Source: Agelas oroides
Lineage: Eukaryota; Porifera; Demospongiae; Agelasida; Agelasidae
Assembly (NCBI GenBank): GCA_949130485.1
Contig: OX422190.1
Location: 8,300,047-8,364,046 of the forward strand
Length of the DNA stretch: 64,000 nucleotides
Direction of reading: 5' to 3'
Below, piece by piece: positions 14,901 to 24,764 of this stretch. Each line of letters starts with the position of its first letter. Position 1 is the stretch's first letter. The notes beneath the pieces are model-generated. The model was not told the origin of the DNA, did not search any database, and saw only the letters and a list, made by a program, of their open reading frames with translations. The translations under genes and the position numbers were made by a program.

Positions 14901-17900
14901 TTCTCATAGGGATCTAAACACAGTATCAGTGGAACACAGCAGTGGTATGCCGTTAAGGTTACGGGATACAGTTTGCTCATTAATGTTTATGAAAAAATAT
15001 TACCTTCCTTTTCTCCGTGCAGGATCCAGGCATGCATGCATTTAACTTTACCGCTAAAAAAAGTTGCATTAGCCTGTAACAGCCGTGCTGGTTGGATGGG
15101 CGGAGCAGGCAATTTGATAGCAGTGCCTGCGGTTAACAGTCCGCGTACGAAGTACTGATTTCGGCGTCAGTTATTTCCTGTTGGAAGAACATCTTACCGT
15201 ATAATTACACTGTATCTGAATTCTACGAAGACAGGCGCAGGGCGGCTCGAAGAGTTTTCGCCGAGACGACTTACCGTTTTTGATATACGCCTAGATATAG
15301 TCGCTTGGTCGGTCGAAAACCACCTGGGTTTTACATAGAAACGTGTGTCACTCGCTTCCCCTGGCACACAGCGACGAAGTTGCTCCGAGCCGCCCTCAAG
15401 TAAGTTGAGTATTACCCGTAGGTGTTGCAAAGTTGTACCTGCAATCCTCTCTGAAGACAAAATCTGACGCCAAAAGTCACGAACTTTGTCATCGCCGCTC
15501 GCCTTGGTACGCTGTACATAAGAATTGATACTATACTGGTTAAATGGTACTCATAGTACTGTTATATGTCGCTTCTATTGCGTGCTGTAACTGGTTCCTG
15601 CACGGAGAAAAGGAAGGTAATATTTTCTCATGAATATTAATGAGCAAACTGTATCCCGTAACCTTAATAGCCAACCATAAAAAAATATCTTTTGATATAC
15701 TCATGGCAAAGAAAGATTTTGAAGGTCTTTCCCTATCAAGCTTTATATGTTCAAACAGTATACTAGAATCAGTATTGCTGTATTTTGGTTGCCTGATATA
15801 TAACCAGCAAGCAGTTACAACATCTTTTGCAGTGATTGCATCACATACCTGCTCCATTGTCGAGGAGTAGTTCGGCGATTTCTAGCTTCCCATAGTAAGC
15901 TGCCCAGTGTAGAGCAGTTCCATCACCAACAAAGAAGTGTCCATGTGAAGCTCTCCCACCTTTGTACTCATTTGCTTTTGTTCCCTCCTTCTCTAGCCAT
16001 TGTTGCACTGCAGACTTATCCTTACATTCAATGGCCTTGTGTGTGGTAATAAAGATAACAGTGCACATTAAGTACATCCTAGGAAAAATTTTGTGGTTAG
16101 CAGTATAGAAATAAATTTCATGAATATCGCCAAAGTAGAACTGCTGCAATGTGCATGCAAGCGTCTTCTCAATTTTCAGCTCAGCTCTTTCTCGTGCTCA
16201 GATCCGGATCTATCTGGATTTGGGTATGAGACTAAGAATTTTTAATGTGTCTAATTTTTGTCGGTGCACAGAAACGACAAAAATTAATCAAAGTGAAAAT
16301 TTTACAGACTAATATTTTTATGGGCAAAATTTCCTGATCTACGGTATATCCTAGCAATAGCTCCATATTTGCAATGAAACTAGAACAATAATTGTACTTG
16401 ATTTGGCATTAGTTGACCATGCCATATCAGTGCCTTATGAAATTTATGTAGGCTTTCCATATATCTTCATCTGTACACCTATACGTATGTATATAAGGCA
16501 CACTCTGCAGTTGGTGCTATGATATCCTTGAAGATTTATATAACTGAGTAAAGGCAATAAAAGCAAGGAAGCTTCTATCCAAATCAAGTTTCTCAAGTTT
16601 GTGCTATCCCTAGTTGTCTTTGACAGATTATTTTCATGCTCCAAAAACCTCTTAGTATGCGCTACAAATCACTCAAATTGACTTCGCTAAGGTTGTATCC
16701 ACTAGTTTAAAAGGACGGAGTGGGCCCGGAAGGAATGAAATTGGAGAAGCACCTTATTTTTGCACATTTCGTGCTGAGCGTTGAAAAATATGTTATAACA
16801 GAAATGGCGCTTGTGGCTATTCACTTTAAACTTCAACTGAAGTAGCCTATGACTTCTATATCCATGGAGTGGAGTCTTATGGCAGCTACTTTTGGACTGT
16901 TGCTGTGTGATTATGCTTTGGGCGGCAGGACAACACTAAACATGAGCGAGTTGCGGAGGGAGGGGGGGCACCTTAGGCCCTATTCACCACTGACCTATCT
17001 AATTTGTGTTGTAAATGTGATAAATAAGTTGTGTCTCATAACAGCGTGCAAAATGGTAGAGATACAAACGAAGGCAACTGAGCAGGTAGCTTAGGCAATT
17101 AGAACCCATCACTGTTACAACATTAGGGTACCGTTGCCATAGATATGTTATATGGCTTTACCCTATGCAAGTGATTTGAATCAGCAACGGCTACTAGCTG
17201 GGAGGTTTGTCCTAGGGAGAAAATGCTCAAATCCTCAAAAACGGCCACGAAATAGCTAGCGCTCTGTACTTGAAGTTCGGGGAAGGGATCGTAGCTATCA
17301 TGGGTGCGAGCCTGGTCAATCGTCAGCTTGCTGTGTTGAATCCAGGTAGGCTGGTAGACTCTGGGTGCATAGCTAATTTGTGTTTGATTCCGTGCAGCTA
17401 GCTGTAACGGCTTCTGAAATTTGAATTTGCTGTGCAAAACACCTATTTTCCTTGCTGTTCAGTGTTTCTTGCTTGTTCTTGCTCTGTTTTTGCTTTCGCT
17501 CATATTTACTTCTTCTTATCTTGTCTCAGAACAGAATAGCCTAAGCATACTTCCTTAAGCATTGATCTTTCCCGAGGGATATAACGGGTCGCATATACAT
17601 GTCATTGTGTTGTGTTCGATCTAATTTGATAATGTACGTGTGTACAAATGGATAACACACTGTAAGACTAACTCAGAATGCTTCAGAATGCAGCTGAGAA
17701 TGTACCTAAAATCTCAGGGAGGCATGCCCCCATACAAACTGGTGGGTTGGTGCCCAGTGCTCTGGCTACACCACTGAATTGCATCACACACTTACATCAA
17801 TGATATACTCTTCTAGTACATTGTCCTGGGAGACTGCATCAGTGTCATCTTGTCCTTCATCAAAATCTTCATCCTCTTCCTGTAGTTCCAATGCACATGC

Positions 17901-20711
17901 ATGACAGTAATGTGCTACCTAGCTTGTTACTACAAATCTGTCTGCTACACAAATTGCTGGTCTGTCTCTCATTAGCACCACAGACACACAGAAGGGAGAA
18001 CTATGTGGGAGCAGTGTTTTGTTCTTTCAACATCATACCACATCATTCGTATGCTGAATTTTAATGTACAGTCTGTCAATCTGGTCAAGTCCTGTGGTGC
18101 CAGCAAATACTATTGTTTAGGGGTTTGGTAGATATGTATTGGATACCTGCTACATTAATTGTGGCAGAAGTCAGACTAAATTTTTTTATCCATAACAATC
18201 TGTAGCAATGCAGCTACAGGAGGACCCAATAGCCAGTGGCTGATACGAGGAGTACCCCTTACATCAAATACATACAATGAGATAATCGGAAGTGCACACT
18301 AAGTCATATCTTTACAAGCTCTAGAACGGGTTCGAGCTGCAATTGGTGTTGAGAACAAGGTGGATCCAGATTGAATGCTAGCCCTTCAACAGGCCTTTTC
18401 ATGGTTGTATATTCTGATCTGCTTACATCGCCTCAAGTATTTCAGATCATACTCATCACTCCTAGTTGAAAAACCGTTTCTAATACTTATAGGTGTCCAG
18501 CCAGCTTGACCGTTGGTAGTGTAGTTCACACCAGGTTCATCATCCCTGATCTCAGCAGCCAAGTATGATATAATATGCTGATAATTATGTATTGGACACA
18601 CTCAAGTTGGATAATTTTAAGCCTTTTAGCCTTCTTCTAACAATCATCAAAAGCTGGAGGTAGAAATGGGAACAAAGCTTGGAAAATATTCCGTGTCTTG
18701 TCCGCCACTTCCATTGATTTCCTGCAACTCACTCCCCACAATATAATTCACTTTACAAATTCTGCATTAGTTATTATTTGGGTGTGTACAGATTCTTTGA
18801 AGGTGTTTATGTACACAACTGTAGTATATAGAAACATATTTAACATAAGCACAACATTTTGTGTGGAAAGAAGGAAACGTATTATTGTATGGATTACTAC
18901 AGCTATGTACAGACGTTAGGTAGCTAAAGACAGAGCCTCACCTCAATGGAAGATAAAGAGAGCGTCCTCTGTTCCTGTACAAAGACAAGCCTTTCTTCAC
19001 AAAGTGTGCTATATGAATGGAGCTCCAAACATTAATGTACTGAGTACACTAGGCTATCTACTGCTTTTTGTCTCATAGTCATAGCACATACAGTTGGAAA
19101 GTTACAGTAGCATGTCTGCACATTGGTTGCATTTATGCTAAGGAGCTTTGCATGGAGGCATGTTGCTCCAAGACTCAAGTACAGCTCTGTTTGCTACTCC
19201 AGGTGCTTACTGGTGGTGTCTGAACTTCAGTGGTTTACTCTATGTGTGTAGCACATTCAAGTGAACATTTGTTTGAATATTCCATTAACTGCCAACAATG
19301 GGGCAAACAGTTTCTAAACTCTCCACACCACAACAAGCAAAAAAAATTACGTAGCATATATAGTTAGTTGTACATGAATCTATGGCAAATAAATATACCA
19401 ATTGCTGACCTTTGATGCAACTCGAAGAAGGGACTCTGTTCGAGTCCGGAAATCAAGCTCAGCTTCATCTGTCACCACCCTTGGCTTTTTCTTTGACTTA
19501 AGCTGCATGAAAGCAGAGTACTACTGTAGAACAACTCTTAACAAACATTCTCCATAGCAGATACCTTATTAATTCATCAAAATATGTGGTCCAGATGGAA
19601 TCTACATTGACTTTACAGCTCTCAAAAATGCAGATACCATAATCTGTACAACGGCCCTAAAAGCTGTCCCAACTGTGTGCAAGCAATATCAGGCAGACAG
19701 TAGTCTACCTTTCCCACAAAATTATCTGCATTGCTGCTGGATTTAATGACCAGCTTGTCTTTATCCTAGAATTAGCCTTTCAACTGCTGCTGGATTTTAG
19801 GACCAGCTTTATTTTGGCATTCTTGATCCTAGATTTAGCCTTTCGATAGTTCTTCTCACAATTGTACATGCTCTACAGCACAAGAGAGAGTTCTGGTAAC
19901 ATGGCCTTACATATTGCCATACCTACTGAAAATACACAAGAATCCCCCTGAAATACAGACATTCTTAAGGCATGGGCATAACTTTAAAATCGATCGAGGT
20001 ATCATGGCTTTTTACTAGCCTCGTTCCCAGCCTCCCTCCTTGAGAGAGCCTGGGAACGAGGCTAGCTTTTTTAAATCATGCTCTATGAATACTGATTGCT
20101 CTGATGGTGGAACAAGCTCTCGGTGCATGGCTTAATACGCTATGCTATGCCTACAGAGTCTGAGCAACTGTTGGTGGTTGAACTGCATAAACTGGTATGC
20201 AGTGTACAGCAGGCTTTTTTCAGCTGCATTGCCAACCAAGCTTGATGAAATATAGGAATTGGCCCTCTGAATCCTTATACATTTTGGCAAAGCTAATTGT
20301 GAGTCTACATGTCAAACGGTCAACTGTGCCAGTATGTGCTTATTGGCATGCCAGTATCCCACTTATTGGCATACCATGCAGTGCCTTTGAACTTGTATGG
20401 TATCAAAAGACTACTATGCTCCCAGCTCTAAGTCAAACACATAAACTTATCTGTACCAGGGATACCTCAGGTGTGTTCCTATCTTCCTTTGGTTCATCGC
20501 CATCTTGTAAAGTTGCCTCTGAAGGTACAGGCTGAAGAGACACCGCAGGGAAAAGAAGTGTACTACACATCATACATACACACATGTCATGCCTAATTTT
20601 GCAAGTTACACTTTTGGCTTAGCTGCCATTATTGATAATGTTCACAACTAAATTACTTACTTGCAGAATAGCTTCCACTTTATTGACAGCCTCAGTGGTC
20701 TGCAGTTTCAT
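437..20711 (-). CDS. Multi-exon ankyrin-repeat protein gene (about 855 codons visible)
   Basis: About 22 exons read leftwards, all with GT/AG borders and one consistent frame. The N-terminal part is hydrophilic and acidic, without recognisable domains; the rest is ankyrin repeats with canonical cores such as GGTALHWAAYYGK, GETVLHWAC, GWTPLHYAC and GHTPLV. No signal peptide or membrane segment is visible, so an intracellular scaffold is likely (family knowledge). The array is made of a four-exon cassette repeated about four times. Either ATG 20711-20709 is the start, or the exon 20661-20699 is internal and the true start is upstream (candidate at 31767). The last visible exon reads into TAA at 435-433 unless its good GTAAGC donor at 436 is used, so the 3' end may lie outside the window. 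No catalytic domain was seen. Partners and function are unknown. Confidence 0.85.
842..983. mobile_element. Foldback/MITE hairpin
   Basis: A near-perfect inverted repeat with arms of about 60 bases: the left arm starts around TAATAGCATGGTTTGCTGTG and the right arm ends CACAGCAAACCATGCTAT. The loop is short and there is no coding sequence. It lies in an intron of the ankyrin gene, between exons 628-738 and 2419-2493. Confidence 0.75.
1503..1580. repeat. Perfect 34-bp inverted repeat with 10-bp loop
   Basis: Arms start ATTGACCAATCAGATTAGTA and are exactly complementary across a 10-base loop. It is a minimal palindromic element or the remains of a MITE. Confidence 0.75.
1681..1803. repeat. (TATC)n microsatellite
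   Basis: Runs of ATCT/CTAT tetranucleotide with scattered interruptions. It abuts the TIR element at 1803-2389 and resumes on the element's far side, suggesting insertion into the microsatellite. Confidence 0.9.
1803..2389. mobile_element. TA-flanked TIR element, family CCGTATAGCGGG (copy A)
   Basis: Ends are CTGTATAGCGGGTTATTT and the inverted AAATAACCCACTATACGA, flanked by TA on both sides (1803-1804 and 2388-2389). The interior is homologous, in the opposite orientation, to the element at 7465-8083. A short shared frame contains LRKGTLRIKGTVN in both copies. No transposase is present, so it is non-autonomous. TA target duplication fits Tc1/mariner-like or related superfamilies; the exact one is inference. 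Confidence 0.75.
3369..3545 (+). pseudogene. Gag-like fragment within the repeat
   Basis: A short frame starts MSAWKTQWEAYLSLSGL and continues with an ATQEDAKQVQALTL segment. This looks like the N-terminal part of a Ty3/gypsy-type retroelement gag (pattern WxxxxxxYLxxSGL...KQxxxL). It runs into unrelated repeat sequence after about 60 codons, so it is a fragment. Identification is by resemblance only. Confidence 0.35.
4441..5114. mobile_element. Foldback element with ~130-bp TIRs (copy 1)
   Basis: The left arm begins GTCACAAAAAAGTTTGCC and the right arm ends GGCAAACTTTTTTGTGAC. Each arm includes internal TAGGGATG/CATCCCTA motifs. The spacer of about 400 bases is CA-rich with no protein-like frame. 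An equally long copy (674 bases) occurs at 37777-38450. Confidence 0.8.
6280..9094 (-). CDS. Ankyrin cassette 3 (exons a-d)
   Basis: Exons 8917-9094 (a), 8106-8229 (b), 7234-7371 (c) and 6280-6415 (d). Exon a has GGTALHWAAYYGKMEIAEQL, b has DKNGETILHWACKSGKENDE, c has EGYTALHYACWQGHQKVV and d has GYTPLDFAVVGRQKTW followed by HLLPR and LEKCIIE. Phases are again 0-1-2-2-0. The intron between b and c contains the TA-flanked TIR element at 7465-8083. Confidence 0.88.
7465..8083. mobile_element. TA-flanked TIR element, family CCGTATAGCGGG (copy B)
   Basis: Ends are CCGTATAGCGGGTTATTT and the inverted copy finishing CCCGCTATACAG, with TA on both sides. Internal subterminal motifs such as TTTCGTGGGTGG are also inverted. 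Same family as 1803-2389, inserted in the opposite orientation. It sits in an ankyrin-gene intron. Confidence 0.78.
9323..10098. mobile_element. TA-flanked TIR element carrying a HIRAN-like frame
   Basis: Ends are CCGTAGTGTCCCGCTAATAC and an inverted copy (CGGGACACTATGG at the right), flanked by TA at 9323-9324 and 10097-10098. C/G homopolymer runs follow both TIRs. Unlike the other TIR elements here, it holds a protein-like minus-strand frame. It inserted in the intron between cassettes 2 and 3 of the ankyrin gene. Confidence 0.72.
9561..9935 (-). pseudogene. HIRAN-like domain protein fragment, frameshifted
   Basis: The minus strand reads FRIESTVRGHHVYKAAWSP followed by IGEELPVQ in one frame. 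It then continues in another frame with REVNNIHDDFAVAVLKNG, TVGHVPREISRVCWYFLH, RRRSEVDGKGLVVPCVYIF and a stop at about 9561. The order (V-G-x-x-V-Y, then N-x-x-D-x-x-A-V-A-V, then VGHxP) matches HIRAN-type domains, including those in uncharacterised invertebrate, often transposon-linked, proteins. The frame change near 9830-9840 indicates decay or an unrecognised intron. I infer a remnant of an element-encoded accessory protein. Confidence 0.5.
10115..13398 (-). CDS. Ankyrin cassette 2 (exons a-d)
   Basis: Exons 13206-13398 (a), 12224-12320 (b), 10735-10851 (c) and 10115-10244 (d). Exon a starts RIKSGDVRGFQKWLDG and contains GGTALHWAAYYGKPAIVDAL; b contains SVLHWACKGHKTFEELVNFL; c contains GYTALHYACLRKNLSVAELL; d contains HGETPVGIAF, HLLPR and ends ILETFIVD. 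Order, splice phases (0-1-2-2-0) and distinctive words (WAAYYGK, HWAC, HYAC, HLLPR) repeat cassette 1. The intron between b and c is about 1.4 kb; the transposon at 9323-10098 follows exon d. Confidence 0.88.
11779..11862. repeat. (ATGT)n microsatellite
   Basis: Imperfect ATGT/GCAT tetranucleotide run in the intron between cassette-2 exons b and c. Shorter ATGT runs recur near 11940 and 12150. Confidence 0.85.
13487..16035 (-). CDS. Ankyrin cassette 1 (exons a-d)
   Basis: Exons 15849-16035 (a), 14814-14913 (b), 14228-14371 (c) and 13487-13613 (d). Exon a carries DGTALHWAAYYGKLEIAELL, b carries GGETVLHWACQSKVKNKELV, c carries KGWTPLHYACFDNNKELV and d carries CTPLHLLNEDSDGILDLLDP followed by HLLPR and a tail ending EDIIE. 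Intron phases entering and leaving are 0, 1, 2, 2, 0. The cores match the ankyrin consensus (TxLHxAAxxGxxxxxxxLL). Exon d is degenerate after its first helix and acts as the cassette terminator. Confidence 0.88.
16036..17795. other. Large intron of the ankyrin gene
   Basis: I see no exon, TIR element or tandem repeat here. It separates the N-terminal exons from cassette 1. Short open frames show no splice-site support. Confidence 0.5.
17796..20711 (-). CDS. N-terminal exons of the ankyrin-repeat gene
   Basis: Five short exons, all phase 0 on both sides: 20661-20699 (or to ATG at 20711), 20466-20531, 19410-19502, 18942-18974 and 17796-17879. Lengths are 39 (or 51), 66, 93, 33 and 84 bases. 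Encoded stretches include TTEAVNKVEAILQ, a basic segment LKSKKKPRVVTDEAELDFRT, EQRTLSLSSIE and a strongly acidic segment EEDEDFDEGQDDTDAVSQD followed by NVLEEYIID. That last piece resembles the end of each later cassette (LExxIIE/D), so it hands over to the first ankyrin cassette. Acceptors and donors are clear at each exon. No domain is recognised here, and the low complexity suggests a flexible N-terminus. Confidence 0.7.
20016..20064. mobile_element. Miniature TAGCCTCGTTCCCAG hairpin
   Basis: A 49-bp element with ends TAGCCTCGTTCCCAGCC and GGCTGGGAACGAGGCTA-type inverted sequence. The flanks GCTTTTTAC and GCTTTTTTA may be an imperfect 9-bp target duplication. Same family as 33018-33937 and 49095-49153. 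Confidence 0.7.
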
Positions 20712-21727
20712 TTCATGAATCAGCAAAAAGGAAATTGATGACTAAACAGTTGTGTGTTGCAATACAGGGTGAAGGTATACTACAGTTACAAATATACACA
20801 AATTATCAATACTGTATACGTTTAGGTTATAGTATGAGGTGGAAGAGTTTAGCAATTTATTGGCTGAGGTGTGTATAGTCGAAGCCAATAAACGCTAAAC
20901 CGCTGACACAGAGTATCAGAACCTACTTCAACCACAGCAACATAATTGCATTATAGCAGTGACGTCAAGCTTAATTTAACCTAAAGAAGCCAATATGTTG
21001 GCAGACAAGGCTAATAGTTCCAAATTGGTGTATAAGTTGCTACCAGACAAGGCCAGTAAGATTCCAGACAGTGCATGAGGACTTTAAGTTTGAGTACTGT
21101 CGGTGCCTTTGATTTATATGGCTAGCTAGTGAGATAGAATATAGTTTATCAGAGAGTCGGTAGACTCTCTATGTAGGGATGGCGCTGACGCACAATATAC
21201 TTTGAACGCGGAAGTAATTTTAATGCTGACTATGCTTTGTAGCTTCGAGCAGTTGGAAACGGTGCCGATTTTCTCACCTTATACCCACAGCCCCGACAAA
21301 ATCAGCCGATTTACAAGTTATTTGAAGCTATTACTCCTACCAGAAGTAAAATATGGAGAACGATTTCTCCCTGTGGGCGAGAAAAAGCTTAGTGTTTGGC
21401 AGCCCTCAGCTCTCTGACGATCACCCGTGAATAAGTACCGCCTCTTCCTGTCTTTCCAGACAATGATGTCAGCCCAAAGGTGTGGCCTAGCCTCATTAGC
21501 ACTTATCATGGAGGGGCCTACCCTCAAATCTCGTTAAGCTTCTTAGCTTTGCGCGGAAAGCGCACGAACTTATCGTAAGCATATATATATATGGTCGCCA
21601 TGACGATGGGAAGTTTAATGTGACCATATATATATGGTCACCGCGTTCAGAGGGCAAAAGCCGTATAAGTTCACCACAAGCACCCAGCCTTCCTCTTTGA
21701 GTGCCATTATGATCAGCAAGACTCATA
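20712..21727. other. Upstream flank or intron of the ankyrin gene
   Basis: No convincing exon. If ATG 20711 is used this is the promoter region; if the 31.7-kb exon is real it is intron. A short ATATAT-bearing inverted repeat lies near 21583-21640. Confidence 0.35.
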
Positions 21728-22101
21728 TACCATATAGCGGGAAATTTTCACTGGTCCAAATTTTCGCGGAAAAGCGTCCAGACTCTTCAGAAGAAATTTT
21801 CGCGGTTTTTATTTTCGCGGAACGTGGGACGCTCTGACCACACCCCTACCGGTTGATGTGACATCTTCGGAGCGTCTCTTACGGTTTCGTTGGTATTTTG
21901 TACAGTAGGAGGCTGATTCTTCTTTACAGCAACCATTTAGAGGGCAGACATACTGTAGAGAACCATCTCATTCACATCAGTACTCGTACGCACGTAATGA
22001 CGTCATCAATTTCCATCTTAGTTCATTTTTTCGCGGTTTTTATTTTCGCGGAAGCAGGTGTGTCCACGAAAAACCCAGCGAAAATTTCCCGCTATACGGT
22101 A
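21728..22101. mobile_element. TA-flanked TIR element, CCATATAGCGGG variant (copy C)
   Basis: Ends are CCATATAGCGGGAAATTTTC and the inverted GAAAATTTCCCGCTATACGG, with TA duplications on both sides. Repeated TTTTCGCGG motifs occur near both ends. It is shorter than copies A and B and its interior is different. Confidence 0.75.
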
Positions 22102-22409
22102 AGTGCCCAAAAGCCGTGCGGAAGACAGCTAAACGCAAAATGTGCGCAGTAGCGAAAGTGCCATTTGTGGTATTCTTTCTTTCTTTGTTCAGACCACTTT
22201 GTCAAACAATGATAACTCCAAAACTGTTCAAGTACTCACCTTGAGTTTAGCACGAAACTAATGCTCATCACAGTGCACAGCTTCACAACCACTCAGTGTC
22301 TTCATAGCTTCAAATTTGCCGTGGTCAAAAAAGCTGTTCACAGCACTGCCCGGCTGCTAACTGTTGCATAGGATGCCATTTTCTAATCTTGTACACATGC
22401 GCAAATGCA

Positions 22410-22462
22410 GTCTCGTTCCCAGACCAAAGACCACGGTCATTGGTCTGGGAGCAAGACTAGTG
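22410..22462. mobile_element. Miniature hairpin of the CTCGTTCCCAG family
   Basis: AGTCTCGTTCCCAGACCA and the inverted TGGTCTGGGAGCAAGACT enclose a few bases. A copy occurs in unit 2 at about 27142-27190. A related pair (CTTGTTCCCAGGCC...GGCCTGAGAACAAG) follows at 22497-22548. Confidence 0.65.
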
Positions 22463-23882
22463 CACACGTGAAATCGCGCACGTTGACCTGTAAGCACTTG
22501 TTCCCAGGCCATGTGGGAGGAGGAAGTGGCCTGAGAACAAGGCTACAGCCATGAACTGCCAACAAAGCTTGTGAATTTATTGTACGTTTTAGGAAGACCC
22601 CATGCACTGTCTAACTGTAGTGTGAAAAAGATGTAGGGATGGGGCTTTACCAATAGGTTGACCTTTGCTTTCATGCATCATCCCTACCTTGTTGCATACT
22701 TTTTGGCATGCCATCCCTTTTACATTTTCAATGTTTTTATTTTCTGGTTATTATCAAAACAGAACTTGAAAAAATTGAATGCCAAACATTATGGACATCT
22801 GTAAAGTCCATCAGCCCACGATCTGTAGTACAATAGTATACATTACCTCAGGGCAGTCACAATGTTGGTATGTCAGCATGATGGCATTCCATGTTTTTCA
22901 GACAGTGGTACTGCCACTTGGAGGGCAATAGCATATACTGGCAGTACCCAATGAAAACATTTATTCACACAATGTGTGGTCCCCCCCTACAAAACACACA
23001 CACACACAACTAACTTCATTCTCTCTGCCTGCTGTCTGCATATCTTGGCTGGTCTGAGCTGCTGCACTGCCCATGAACTGAAGGGGTGGAAGATGTGATG
23101 ATGAGTATGTGCAGGGCTTACCCACCCAGCTCCCCCTAGCATAATGTTCATATACTGGCCACACAGTTCTACAGATGATGAATGCAAAAGTATGGTACAC
23201 TGCAACCAGTCTTATTTTCCTCAATTGCTCTATACTCCTCCACAAGGAAACACAAAGTCCACTATACAACTGGTCTTACCTTATAAGTTTCTACTTGAGA
23301 ATACCCTACACGAGGAAACGCAAGGTCCTCTACACTACAACTGATCTTATCTTAATACCTTGGTCAAATAGTACTCCAATTGGGTCACACTGGTCACATT
23401 TAATAGTACATTATGTGGAACCATATTCCCTTTATATAGACAAGGGGAAGTCACATTGCAATATGTTGGGAGTGCTGGGTGGACTTTATAAACTGGACAT
23501 TGTGAAGGCTACCACTTCAGGACCTATATGTTATATATATAAACCATAGTAAGGAGGTGTATATGGCAAATGTACTTCCCGAGACCGAGGTCAGAGGAAG
23601 TTTGCAGTAGATATACCCCGAGCCGAAGGCGAGGGGTATATCTAACTGTAAACTTCCGATGACCGAGGTCGAGGGGTGTATATAGCATGCAGAGTTGGAT
23701 CCATGACGAAGGCCCCATAAAATAGGTTTCTTGAAATTCCGCTTTAGTTAAATTGGTTTCCTCTTTCAGAAGTCCTATTTGGTTTCATTACTGCATGGTA
23801 TTTCTACCACAACTATGTAATCACCTTTTCCAGAAATCCTAATTGATAGGTGTTCTGAATAGAAGACTGGTTTAAGGTTACA

Positions 23883-24412
23883 GGTACATGTTCATGAATA
23901 GAATTAGTATGTCTCATTACCTACCAAAAAGCTACCGGATTTTTACAACAACCAGTCGCTACAGAGGGCGTTCAGCTATAGTTCAGCATAACACTAACTT
24001 GTTACAGTATACAGTCAAGTGACAGTAGGCAGCTGTTCGGTGGAGTACGAGTACATACTTTTACATCAGTTTACTACAAGAGTAGGAGGAACTATTTATG
24101 ACTTAAACAGAGCCAGAGCAACTCACTGCAGGGCTACACGAAGTATTTTTGCTCATATCTCGGTATAGAACAGAGCGACAGTGGCTACTGGATACTCGAA
24201 AAACGGGTACCCAGTAACTTCGTATAAGTTTGTACTCGTACTCAGCCACCTACTGTCACTCGACTGTGTACTGTAGCGAAGTTAGTGTTACACTGAACTA
24301 TAGCCGAATGCCCTCTGTAGTGACTGGTTGTTGTAAATATCCAGTAGCTTTTTTGTAGGAAATGTTATACAGGCAAGTTTGTACGTACTAATTTTATTCA
24401 TGAACATGTACC
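23883..24412. mobile_element. Foldback element, about 530 bp (unit 1)
   Basis: The left end GGTACATGTTCATGAATAGA and right end TATTCATGAACATGTACC are inverted. Inner arms share CAACAACCAGTCGCTACAGA and its complement, GCCCTCTGTAGTGACTGGTT. Arms run for roughly 150 bases with mismatches. There is no coding content. Confidence 0.72.
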
Positions 24413-24497
24413 TTTGAATTAGAATAGAAAAGACCCACACATTTTGTAGTAACCAAATAATTTGCTAAAACAACAATTTTGTTTTTATATATATATA

Positions 24498-24764
24498 CAA
24501 GACTTAAAAATCATTAAAAATGGAAAAGGATATAGGGATGGCATGCCAAAAAGTATAGAAACAAGATATAAAAGTGAAGGCAAATATACAAAGCCCCGTC
24601 TATCCCTATATCTTTTTTACACTAAGAAACTGTAAAACAAAAAAGATGTAGGGATGGGGCTTTGTATATTTGCCTTCACTTTTATATCATCCCTATCTTG
24701 TTTCTATACTTTTTGGCATGCCATCCCTATATCCTTTTCCATTTTTAATGATTTTTAAGTCTTG
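24498..24764. mobile_element. Hairpin element with ~100-bp arms (unit 1)
   Basis: CAAGACTTAAAAATCATTAA at the left is exactly inverted at the right end. Both arms contain GGCATGCCAAAAAGTATAGA and TAGGGATG/CATCCCTA motifs. The right arm carries an extra CATCCCTAT block. The loop is about 60 bases. Confidence 0.78.

Noticed and set aside
22253..22330. Minus-strand donor (CTCAAG|GTGAGT) with a short MSISFVLNS frame, repeated near 26984
   Set aside because: The frame compatible with the ankyrin exons has a stop six codons upstream and no ATG; at best an untranslated exon.
22961..23549. Overlapping frames of 72-124 codons on both strands, repeated in unit 2
   Set aside because: They are shared only because the segment is duplicated; composition is not protein-like and no splice sites or domains support them.
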